Source: Lachnospiraceae bacterium (lineage in GTDB: Bacteria > Bacillota_A > Clostridia > Lachnospirales > Lachnospiraceae). From it: DNA of 7,751 nt. Positions within the stretch are counted from its first letter, which is position 1; every line of letters begins with the position of its first letter. A model generated the notes under the pieces. That model was not told where the DNA came from, made no database searches, and saw nothing but the letters and a program-made list of their open reading frames with translations. The position numbers and the translations under genes were made by a program. The stretch lies in contig VSNT01000153.1 of the NCBI GenBank assembly GCA_009774465.1, positions 1 through 7,751 on the forward strand. Direction: 5' to 3'. This document shows positions 1-6,217 of the stretch, one piece after another.

Positions 1-2
1 CC

Positions 3-36
3 GTCTCGTTGGCTCGTATATTTGTATAATAGACAG
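3..36 (+). other. Illumina Nextera (Tn5) adapter remnant, non-genomic
   Basis: These 34 bases align without gaps to the Nextera read-2 transposase adapter, including the 19-bp Tn5 mosaic end (here 18-36), with 29 of 34 identities. The five mismatches (positions 10, 17, 19, 22, 30) are all G in the adapter and T here, a one-directional pattern expected from base-calling error at the poor end of reads rather than from evolution. The two C bases before it could be the end of an index. The genome therefore starts at about position 37, and nothing about the true upstream neighbour can be inferred from positions 1-36. Confidence 0.93.
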
Positions 37-47
37 AATTTATTTCT

Positions 48-76
48 ATCAGCATATATACAGTGAAAATGCTGAT
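48..76. repeat. Short imperfect stem-loop in the leader
   Basis: ATCAGCAT (48-55) and ATGCTGAT (69-76) are exact reverse complements separated by 13 nt. No T-tract follows, so it is not a typical intrinsic terminator. It lies close to the adapter junction and upstream of the candidate promoter, so it could be an operator, the remains of an upstream gene end, or chance. Confidence 0.35.
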
Positions 77-88
77 TCTGGTTTCATC

Positions 89-103
89 GGAAGGATTCCT
101 TCC
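89..103. promoter_or_regulatory. 15-nt palindrome, possible operator
   Basis: GGAAGGA-T-TCCTTCC is a perfect palindrome around a single central base, lying 19 nt upstream of the candidate -35 element. Its symmetry and position suit a binding site for a dimeric regulator. A loop-less RNA hairpin is unlikely because the arms leave only one unpaired base. No regulator gene is in the window and I do not recognise the motif as belonging to a known family. Confidence 0.3.
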
Positions 104-121
104 AGGTATCAAAGTTTTAAT

Positions 122-149
122 TTTTCATATTTAACAGTGCCAATATAAT
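122..149 (+). promoter_or_regulatory. Candidate sigma-A promoter of the tad operon
   Basis: A perfect TATAAT -10 box lies at 144-149. Sixteen nt upstream, at 122-127, TTTTCA matches four of six positions of the TTGACA -35 consensus. Transcription would start near 156 and give a leader of about 19 nt before the GTG start at 175, leaving the ribosome-binding site intact. The region is very AT-rich, so a chance match is possible, and the real promoter could lie further upstream beyond the adapter junction. Confidence 0.4.
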
Positions 150-160
150 TTTGCAATTGG

Positions 161-168
161 AAAGGGGG
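161..168 (+). promoter_or_regulatory. RBS selecting the GTG start of the TadZ-like gene
   Basis: AAAGGGGG ends six nt before GTG at 175. This makes GTG the likely start rather than the in-frame TTG at 151, which overlaps the candidate -10 region and has no ribosome-binding site of its own. Confidence 0.75.
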
Positions 169-174
169 TTATTA

Positions 175-1200
175 GTGGATAAAAAAATCCTTGCAATTTT
201 TGACAGCGAGGAGGGATATGCTTATCGGTTAATGGATTTCATCAGTGGAAAGACGAATCTGCCTTTTGAAATCTATATTTTCACAGAGGGGAGTAAATTT
301 TACTCCTGTGCTAAAATTAAGGATATTGAGTGCCTTCTCATTTCAGAAAGTGTTTATAAAAAGGAAGTGGATACTTTACAAATTCCACATATCATTATTC
401 TCAGCGAAAGCGGAGAAAATCTAAATAAAGCTCTACATCATATCAATAAGTATCAATCATGTGAAACTATTTTCCATCAGATCATGACCTATTATACGGA
501 CAAATCAGAAAATGTTTTATCAGTCATAGGTACGGGACTGAAAAAGATGAATGTGATTGGCATTTACACTCCGGTAGGAAGATGCCTGCAGACAACATTT
601 TCATTGACATTAGGGCAGATGCTTGCAAGGAAGCACAGTGTTTTATATTTAAATTTTGAAATTTATTCAGGGTTTTCCCGTATGCTGTGCAGAAATTTTA
701 ACAGTGATCTCTCTGACTTAATGTACTATTTCAGTTGTGCCAGAGAAAAGTTGTTATATCGATTAGAAAGCATGGTGGAAACTGTAAATGGATTAGACTT
801 TATTCCTCCAACAGAAATTTATCAAAATCTGACAGGTATCAGAGGGGAACAATGGCTGGATTTGTTTCAGGAGATAGAAAAAACAGGTAAATATGAATAC
901 CTGATTCTGGATTTGACAGATGGGATTATGGATTTGTGGGAAGTTTTGCGGGGGTGTGATTACATTTACACCATAACAAGGGAAGACGGTTTATCTATGG
1001 CAAAAATAGAACAGTATGAAAGAGTATTGGAAAATGTGGGATACGGAGACATAAATGTCAAAACTGTAAAATGGAAACTACCGATGTTTAAACAGCTTCC
1101 TCTCAAATTTGAAGAATTGACTTATGGAGAGTTATCGGCCTTCATACGATCAAAAGTATTTCCGGATCTTTTTAAGGAGGAAAATGGTGAAACAAAATAA
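175..1200 (+). CDS. tadZ: TadZ/CpaE-like pilus localisation protein (MinD-like ATPase fold)
   Basis: About 341 residues from the GTG start. The N-terminal ~110 residues begin with a receiver-like strand (ILAIFDSEEGYAYRLMDF) but are divergent. The remainder resembles the MinD/ParA-like domain of TadZ. The P-loop equivalent is YTPVGRCLQTTF (residues 131-142), followed by SLTLGQMLA, and a Walker B-like strand is YLILDLTDG (242-250, Asp246). TadZ proteins target the Tad machine to a cell site, often a pole, and a structure of one from Eubacterium rectale is known. The usual P-loop Lys is replaced by Gln139, so ATP hydrolysis is doubtful. The gene is first in the operon and overlaps the ATPase gene by 17 nt, so coupled translation is likely. 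Family assignment rests on the P-loop pattern, IPP motif (GLDFIPP) and position next to cpaF. Stop TAA at 1198-1200. Confidence 0.85.
   Translation: MDKKILAIFDSEEGYAYRLMDFISGKTNLPFEIYIFTEGSKFYSCAKIKDIECLLISESVYKKEVDTLQIPHIIILSESGENLNKALHHINKYQSCETIFHQIMTYYTDKSENVLSVIGTGLKKMNVIGIYTPVGRCLQTTFSLTLGQMLARKHSVLYLNFEIYSGFSRMLCRNFNSDLSDLMYYFSCAREKLLYRLESMVETVNGLDFIPPTEIYQNLTGIRGEQWLDLFQEIEKTGKYEYLILDLTDGIMDLWEVLRGCDYIYTITREDGLSMAKIEQYERVLENVGYGDINVKTVKWKLPMFKQLPLKFEELTYGELSAFIRSKVFPDLFKEENGETK
1174..1180 (+). promoter_or_regulatory. RBS for the CpaF/TadA gene
   Basis: AAGGAGG is a near-perfect Shine-Dalgarno sequence inside the 3' end of the tadZ-like gene. It rules out the longer reading with ATG at 1124. 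It lies 3 nt from ATG 1184 and 6 nt from the adjacent in-frame GTG 1187, so the true start could be either, differing by one residue. Confidence 0.8.
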
Positions 1201-2380
1201 GAAAGACAGCTTGCAGGAACTGATTTTGGAAAGACTGGATTTGTCAAGGGAAATGACCAGGGAGCAGGTTCAGGAAATGATTGATGAACAGATCAGTCAG
1301 GAAAGCAGAAAAAGACATCTGGAAGTTTCTGAAAGAGAACATCTGCGAAAAGAAATCTATCATTCTATCAGACAGCTTGGCATATTACAGGAATTAATTG
1401 AAGATCCTGAAATCACGGAAATTATGGTAAATGGCATTCAGGGAATATTTATAGAACAAAATGGCAGATTAAAGAAACTGGATATTTGTTTTGATTCTGT
1501 TGAAAAGCTCCGACATGTGATCTGGCAGATCACTGCAGGCTGCAACAGGGTTGTAAATGATGCTTCTCCTATTGTAGATGCCAGACTGCCGGATGGAGCA
1601 AGGGTAAATGTGGTATTGGATCCTGTTGCGGTAAATGGTCCGATTCTTACCATCAGAAGATTTCCACAGATGCCAATTACAATGGATCAGCTTATTTTGA
1701 CAGAGTCAATTTCAAGGGAATGTAAAGAATGGCTGAGTAAGTTTGTGAAGGCAGGTAAGAATATCCTGGTATGCGGCGGGACTGGTTCTGGCAAGACAAC
1801 ATTTTTAAATGTATTATCTGAGTTTATTCCCGGCACAGAAAGAGTAATTACAATTGAGGACAGTGCGGAGCTGCAGATAAAAAATATTTCCAATCTGGTT
1901 CGTCTGGAAACCAGAAATGTAAATGTGGAAGGCTGTAAAGAGATTACCATACGTGATTTGATTAAAGCTTCTCTGCGTATGCGGCCGGACAGGCTTATTG
2001 TAGGAGAAGTGCGGGGAAAGGAGGCTATAGATATGTTGCAGAGTGTTAATGTCGGCCATAGCGCCATGACTACGGTACATGCCAACAGCGTACGGGATGT
2101 GGTCAGCCGGTTGGAAACAATGGTGCTTATGGGAATGGAAATGCCCATCTCTGCAATACGAAAACAGATTGCATCCGGATTTGATCTTTTGATTCATCTG
2201 GGAAGATTAAAGGATGGCAGCAGAAAAGTGCTGGAAATTGCAGAACCGGTTGGATTTTCAGAAGGAGAAATTAAAATGCAGACAATTTACCAATTTGAGC
2301 AAAAAGGAACTTTTGCAGATGGTAAAGTAATGGGCAGCCTAAAAAAAACAGGAGTGCATTCTCATGAAAAAATCTTGTGA
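1184..2380 (+). CDS. tadA: CpaF/TadA family pilus assembly ATPase
   Basis: A 398-residue secretion ATPase of the GspE/VirB11 superfamily, CpaF/TadA branch, acting as a cytoplasmic hexamer that powers Flp pilus assembly. A helical, charged N-terminal segment (1-60) leads into the N-terminal domain with the family pattern DPEITEIMVNG (about 74-84) and the NDASPIVDARLPDGARVN block. The Walker A motif is GGTGSGKT at 198-205 (Lys204). The Asp box is ITIED (222-226). The Walker B region is RLIVGEVRG with Glu275, and the His box is GHSAMTTVHAN (291-301). All key catalytic positions are present, so the enzyme should be active. Length is normal for the family. The gene overlaps tadZ upstream and tadB downstream by 17 nt each, which suggests translational coupling of the three. 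The start is placed at ATG 1184 because AAGGAGG lies just before it; GTG 1187 is an equal alternative. Stop TGA at 2378-2380. Confidence 0.96.
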   Translation: MVKQNKKDSLQELILERLDLSREMTREQVQEMIDEQISQESRKRHLEVSEREHLRKEIYHSIRQLGILQELIEDPEITEIMVNGIQGIFIEQNGRLKKLDICFDSVEKLRHVIWQITAGCNRVVNDASPIVDARLPDGARVNVVLDPVAVNGPILTIRRFPQMPITMDQLILTESISRECKEWLSKFVKAGKNILVCGGTGSGKTTFLNVLSEFIPGTERVITIEDSAELQIKNISNLVRLETRNVNVEGCKEITIRDLIKASLRMRPDRLIVGEVRGKEAIDMLQSVNVGHSAMTTVHANSVRDVVSRLETMVLMGMEMPISAIRKQIASGFDLLIHLGRLKDGSRKVLEIAEPVGFSEGEIKMQTIYQFEQKGTFADGKVMGSLKKTGVHSHEKIL

Positions 2381-3107
2381 ACTTTTATTTTTTACGCCTG
2401 CAGAAAAGCGAATCTTATTTGGAAAAAGTATAGGGATTATACTGCTGCTGGATTTCTTTTTTTATCAATCCCTATGGGCGCTTATTCCTCTTTCGCTGGT
2501 TGGATTCTTCTATCACCGGATGGAAAAAAAGCTTCTTGAAAGTGACAAAAAAGAACAGGTGAGGGAGCAGTTTAAAGAATTAATGTTGCTTGTGTCCACC
2601 GGACAGAAAGCAGGATATTCTGTAGAAAATGCCTTTATATCAAGTTATGAGGATATGAAAGCGTTATATGGAAAGGACAGCAGTATATGCCGTATGATAC
2701 AAATTCTTAAGTCAGGCAGAGAAAACAATGTGCCATTTACTGATTTATGGAAGCAGATAAGCAGCCAGTTAAAGATAGCAGAAATAAGTGAATTTGCCTG
2801 TATTTATGAAATTTCATATAAAAGAAGCGGGAATATGGCGTCAATTATGGAAAAAACAGCAGCAATTATTGTTCATAAAATTGAAACAGATAAGGAAATC
2901 CGAATTTTATTAAGTGCAAAAAGACTTGAACAGAAAATAATGAATTTAATGCCTTTTTTAATTATGGCATATATCAGCCTGACTTCTCCGGGATATTTTA
3001 AAGGTCTTTACCACTGTGCGTCAGGTGTCATGCTTATGAGTATTTGTCTTTTGGTTTATTTGGCAGCTTATGTGATGTCAATTCGAATTATTTCCATAGA
3101 AATTTAA
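2364..3107 (+). CDS. tadB: TadB-like inner platform protein (type II secretion F domain)
   Basis: A 247-residue integral membrane protein. Two closely spaced hydrophobic segments (about 21-50) precede a cytoplasmic T2SSF-type helical domain (about 66-185) containing FKELMLLVSTGQKAGYSVENAF and YKRSGNMASIMEKTA, both typical of this fold. Two C-terminal membrane segments follow (about 192-206 and 221-239), with the linker ISLTSPGYFKGLY that recurs in TadB-like proteins. TadB and TadC together form the membrane platform that couples the ATPase to pilin extraction. ATG 2364 lies inside the end of the ATPase gene, with AGGAG at 2350-2354 nine nt upstream. TadB rather than TadC is chosen from the gene order and the SPGYF linker. 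It is shorter than many proteobacterial TadB proteins. Confidence 0.88.
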   Translation: MKKSCELLFFTPAEKRILFGKSIGIILLLDFFFYQSLWALIPLSLVGFFYHRMEKKLLESDKKEQVREQFKELMLLVSTGQKAGYSVENAFISSYEDMKALYGKDSSICRMIQILKSGRENNVPFTDLWKQISSQLKIAEISEFACIYEISYKRSGNMASIMEKTAAIIVHKIETDKEIRILLSAKRLEQKIMNLMPFLIMAYISLTSPGYFKGLYHCASGVMLMSICLLVYLAAYVMSIRIISIEI

Positions 3108-3120
3108 AAAGGGAGCTTCT

Positions 3121-4479
3121 ATGAAAAATCCGTTTTACTATTTTGCAGCAAAATTTTATCAGGGTTTTAAACCGATAATTTTCAGAAGGCGTAATCAAAA
3201 GGTAATAAAAGATCTGATACGGTTATGTCCTTTTGGTAATACAGAAAAACTATATGACAGTTATCTGATTAAAAAAATATCAGTAGTCATTTCTTTCCTG
3301 GTTATAGGAACAGCATTTGCAGCCTTTATTCATATCAACAGACAAATGGAAGGAAGTTTGGAAGGAATGCAGCTAAAAAGAAATGAATGGGAGGAAGGTG
3401 GTTATACAGTTAAGCTGCAGGCAAAAACCAGGGACTGGAGCAGAGAAATTCCATTTTTTATAGAAGAACGCAAATTAACAGAAGAAGAAATAAATTTATC
3501 ATCAAAAAATTTGCAGATGGAGCTGTCTGAAATTATTAAGAAAGATAATCAGAATCTACAGCATGTAATAGATGATTTATATTTGCCATCCTCTGTATCA
3601 GGATATCCTTTTCAGATTAGATGGGAAAGCAGCAATACTGAGATAATCAGCTCCAGTGGAAAAGTAGAACGGTCTTATGCTGCAAAAGATATGGAACAGG
3701 TGACGCTTACTGCAATATTGATATACGAAGGAGAAAAAACAGAAGTTTCCTATGATGTATGGGTGCTCCCAAAGGAGCTTAATGAAGAAGATGAATTTTT
3801 TTGGCTTTTAAAGGAAGAACTTCGTGCAGAAGAAGAAAAGGAAAAACAAAACATGTTTATTAATCTGCCTTTAAGCCTGCATGAAAAGGAAATTGAATGG
3901 AAGGAGGTTAAACCAGATGGCAGTGTGCTTTTTCTATGGGTGACTGTTTTAGGAAGCATAATGATATGCGCAGAGATGGACAGAGATCTTAGGAAAAGCT
4001 GTGAAAAGAGAAGAAAACAGTTACTTGCTGACTATTCAGGATTTGTCAATAAACTTCGGCTATATTTATCAGCCGGCCTTACCATAAAAAATGCGTTTAT
4101 TAGAATAACAAATGATTACGGCAAGAAGAAAGACTTTAAAGGCAGGAACTATTTGTACGAGGAAATGAAGAAATCCTGTTATCAGCTTGAGAATGGAGTG
4201 ATGGAGGAAAAGGTATATCAGGAATTTGGCAGGCGTTGTGAAGAAATGAGATATCGAAAGCTTACTTTTTTACTATCTGCGCATTTGAAACAGGGTAACA
4301 GCCAGCTTCTTAAGTTATTGGAAGAAGAAGCTGACAATGCATTAGAGGATAGAAGGCAATTTGCAAAAAAGGCAGGGGAGGAGGCAGGAACAAAGCTGCT
4401 TTTTCCAATGATGTTAATGATGCTTGTGGTTATGGCTCTTATTCTACTGCCTGCCTGCTTTAATTTTGGAAATATTTAA
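3121..4479 (+). CDS. tadC: TadC-like platform protein with inserted extracytoplasmic Ig-like domain
   Basis: A 452-residue protein with a C-terminal T2SSF-like helical domain (about 287-423; e.g. ADYSGFVNKLRLYLSAGLTIKNAF) and a final membrane helix FPMMLMMLVVMALILLPA (about 428-445), the usual TadC ending. It is much longer than ordinary TadC because the first membrane helix (about 51-72) and the second (about 268-284) are separated by about 195 residues, predicted to be outside the membrane. Within this loop, residues 148-216 carry the signature of a small bacterial Ig-like fold: DDLYLP, then IRWESSNTEIISSSGKVERS, then VTLTAILIYEGEKTEVSYDVWVLP. This resembles the atrophied bacterial Ig (aBig) pattern known from glycosidases. 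An acidic, Lys/Glu-rich stretch follows (about 218-245). GGGAG at 3111-3115 lies five nt before ATG, 13 nt after tadB. The TadC role is solid from the C-terminus; the Ig-like call is by motif reading. Confidence 0.85.
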   Translation: MKNPFYYFAAKFYQGFKPIIFRRRNQKVIKDLIRLCPFGNTEKLYDSYLIKKISVVISFLVIGTAFAAFIHINRQMEGSLEGMQLKRNEWEEGGYTVKLQAKTRDWSREIPFFIEERKLTEEEINLSSKNLQMELSEIIKKDNQNLQHVIDDLYLPSSVSGYPFQIRWESSNTEIISSSGKVERSYAAKDMEQVTLTAILIYEGEKTEVSYDVWVLPKELNEEDEFFWLLKEELRAEEEKEKQNMFINLPLSLHEKEIEWKEVKPDGSVLFLWVTVLGSIMICAEMDRDLRKSCEKRRKQLLADYSGFVNKLRLYLSAGLTIKNAFIRITNDYGKKKDFKGRNYLYEEMKKSCYQLENGVMEEKVYQEFGRRCEEMRYRKLTFLLSAHLKQGNSQLLKLLEEEADNALEDRRQFAKKAGEEAGTKLLFPMMLMMLVVMALILLPACFNFGNI

Positions 4480-4506
4480 AAATAACGTAAAAAATGGAGG
4501 AAAAGA

Positions 4507-4689
4507 ATGAAAAAAGAAAAAAACACTTTAAAAATCAGCAAAAATAATAAGGGTATGGGTACTGTGGAAATGATATTGATTATTGTAGTTTTAATTGGAC
4601 TGGTGCTGATATTTAAAACACAGATTCAGGAGCTGGCAGGAACAATATTTGAAAAAATTTCAGCAGACAGTTCTGCTATTTTAGCCTGA
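4507..4689 (+). CDS. flp: Flp1-family type IVb pilin precursor
   Basis: A 60-residue prepilin, expected to be the major pilus subunit. A basic 16-residue leader ends in NKG and is followed by MGTVEMILIIVVLIGLVLIF. The cut by the prepilin peptidase should fall between Gly16 and Met17, putting the conserved Glu21 at +5 and leaving a 44-residue mature pilin. The hydrophobic helix covers about 22-36, and the short tail (KTQIQELAGTIFEKISADSSAILA) is amphipathic, as in Flp1 pilins of Clostridia. GGAGG at 4496-4500, six nt before ATG, is among the strongest sites in the operon, consistent with high expression of a structural subunit. Its TGA overlaps the next ATG in TGATG. No second pilin copy is seen here. 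Confidence 0.93.
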   Translation: MKKEKNTLKISKNNKGMGTVEMILIIVVLIGLVLIFKTQIQELAGTIFEKISADSSAILA

Positions 4690-6077
4690 TGAAAGGGTAT
4701 CTTACGGTTTTTTTTTCCATGTCTTTGTCCATACTGACAGGGTTTATTTTATTGCTGGTGGGAGGCGCTGTTAACAATGCGGAAAAAGTCAGATTTGAAA
4801 GTGCTGTGGATACCGGAATGAATGCAGTTCTTTCAGAATTTCACGCGGAGCTTTTTAAAAGATATGGACTGATTTATGTGGATGCTTTTTATCTGGGAAG
4901 CCAGCCTTCCATTGCTAATGTTGAAGCCAGGCTTAAGTATTATGTAGAGGAGAATACTTCACAAATTTTGGAAAAGAAAAATGCACCCTGGGGAAATCTT
5001 AACCATATTCAAACAGAAATTTCTTCTTTTGAAACAGCGGCAGCGCAAATGGGAGCATCAATGAGAAATCAGGCAGTTAATTATGTTCAGGATAAGGGCA
5101 TTGCCGGCAGGGAAAAAGAGGCCCTTGCTTATTTGGAAGAAATACAGTTTTTAAATGAGATGGATCCTGTAGGAAATTGGAGCCGGATTATGGAGCAGTT
5201 GTGGGGAATGGAGCTTCCTGTAATTCAAAATGAAAAAGGGTTATGGGAGGAAGTTCCCTTATCTAACCCTGCGGACTGGGCTTATGGAATGTTGGGAAGC
5301 GATATTCTCTACTTAAGTCAGGCGGATTTCCAATCGGTTAATCCGGCCCATGTTTTTCTTGAGAATTATATTTCTCACAGAGAAGTCAATAATAAAGAAA
5401 CTGAAGGCAGAATATTTGAAAACAGCAAGGAAGATTTTCTTTCTTATTTATTTGATCAAATGGGTTATCTGGGGAATGCAAGGGAAGCGTCTTTACTTGA
5501 CTGCCAACTGGAATATATTGTAGGAGGAAAAGATTCTGATCTGGAAAATGTGAGAGTGGTGGCGGAAAGGCTGTTTAAATGGCGGTTTGCAGACAACCTC
5601 CTGTGCGCTTTTGGAGATGGAAATTTAAGGGTGCAGGCATCTGCAGCAGCAGAAGACCTTTTGGCAGTTCAGTTAAAAAGAGAGTTTATAGATCCGGTAG
5701 TTCAGAGCATTTTATACGCCTGCGCATTTATAGAGAGTATTGGAGATCTTCGGATAATTTACAGTGGGGGTATGGTGCCTGTCAGAAAATCAGGTCATCA
5801 AATGTCAGTATTTCATTTACTAAGCGGTAATTTATATTCCGGCGGCGGTAAAGGCGGATTTACATATGACCAATATCTTGCCTGTATGATTCTGCTGGAG
5901 GATGAAGTAAACGTAAACATGCGGGCAATGGATATTATGGAAATGGATATACGACTTTTGGATGGAAACAGCTATTTTATGATGGACTGGTGTATTGAAA
6001 GGTATGAAGCATATGTATCAGCAAAAAATGGCAGTGGAAATACTTATTCGTTAAGAAGAAAATATGGTTATTTTTAG
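4689..6077 (+). CDS. DUF5702 domain-containing Tad-locus protein
   Basis: A 462-residue protein anchored by one N-terminal membrane helix (about 5-27) after the short start MKGYLTVFF, with the remainder predicted outside the cell. The start pattern (KGYLTVFFSMSLSILTGFILLLVGGAVNNAEKVRFESAVDTGMNAVLSEFHAELFKRYGLIYVD) and the C-terminal block (DQYLACMILLEDE...RAMDIMEMDIR) match my memory of DUF5702 proteins in Clostridial Tad loci. Their molecular role is not established; by position it is probably a minor pilin-like or assembly component. There is no G-x4-E prepilin site, so cleavage by the neighbouring peptidase is not predicted. The N-terminal juxtamembrane helix does resemble TadE/TadG-like proteins. 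ATG overlaps the pilin stop by one base (TGATG), and no clear ribosome-binding site precedes it, so translation is probably by re-initiation at a level tied to the pilin. Stop TAG at 6075-6077. Confidence 0.85.
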   Translation: MKGYLTVFFSMSLSILTGFILLLVGGAVNNAEKVRFESAVDTGMNAVLSEFHAELFKRYGLIYVDAFYLGSQPSIANVEARLKYYVEENTSQILEKKNAPWGNLNHIQTEISSFETAAAQMGASMRNQAVNYVQDKGIAGREKEALAYLEEIQFLNEMDPVGNWSRIMEQLWGMELPVIQNEKGLWEEVPLSNPADWAYGMLGSDILYLSQADFQSVNPAHVFLENYISHREVNNKETEGRIFENSKEDFLSYLFDQMGYLGNAREASLLDCQLEYIVGGKDSDLENVRVVAERLFKWRFADNLLCAFGDGNLRVQASAAAEDLLAVQLKREFIDPVVQSILYACAFIESIGDLRIIYSGGMVPVRKSGHQMSVFHLLSGNLYSGGGKGGFTYDQYLACMILLEDEVNVNMRAMDIMEMDIRLLDGNSYFMMDWCIERYEAYVSAKNGSGNTYSLRRKYGYF

Positions 6078-6082
6078 TTAAA

Positions 6083-6217
6083 ACGGAAGAAAGGAAAAAT
6101 GCTCTCTTTAAACGGGCAGTGTAACTGTAAAATGCAAATGGTAAAGGTCCCTTCTCTCAAGGTTTTCAAATATAGAAATGTTTCGTTTTATAAGGGAGCA
6201 TTTTTCCTTTCTTCCGT
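6083..6217. repeat. Long inverted repeat spanning the start of the TadE-like gene
   Basis: The left arm 6083-6104 and right arm 6196-6217 are perfect 22-nt reverse complements (left arm begins ACGGAAGAAAGG, right arm ends CCTTTCTTCCGT). Pairing continues inward through one G-T position to 6108/6192, giving 26 bp, and then roughly, with a bulge, through TAAACG (6109-6114) and CGTTTTA (6184-6190). The spacer between the 26-bp arms is 83 nt, and the whole unit is 135 nt (45 codons). The left arm contains both the AAAGGA ribosome-binding site (6090-6095) and ATG 6099; the right arm lies within the coding sequence. AGTTAA occurs near both outer edges (6076-6081, 6221-6226) but not flush, so it is only weak evidence for a target duplication. 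It may be an RNA hairpin controlling initiation, an invertible segment or a small inserted element. Confidence 0.85.

Noticed and set aside
22..30. TTGTATAAT resembling an extended -10 promoter element
   Set aside because: It falls inside the Nextera adapter match; the TATAAT arises only because the adapter base G at position 30 is read as T.
38..148. Open frame from the adapter junction to TAA at 146-148, as a possible C-terminus of an upstream gene
   Set aside because: It is only about 36 codons, a second frame is also open to a stop at 132-134, and neither translation is recognisable. It cannot be told from chance.
151..174. TTG start at 151 for the TadZ-like gene
   Set aside because: It has no ribosome-binding site and directly follows the candidate -10 box. 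GTG 175 has AAAGGGGG six nt upstream.
37..174. Cyclic-di-GMP or other riboswitch in the leader, as seen before some pilus operons
   Set aside because: I found none of the conserved cores of the c-di-GMP-I aptamer, and the predicted transcription start leaves only about 19 nt of leader.
1124..1183. ATG 1124 start, giving 20 more residues to the CpaF ATPase
   Set aside because: This stretch lies wholly inside the tadZ-like gene with no suitable ribosome-binding site, while AAGGAGG directly precedes ATG 1184.
1687..2197. Antisense open frames of 153 and 127 codons opposite the ATPase gene
   Set aside because: They are shadows of a strongly conserved coding sequence, with no recognisable protein features.
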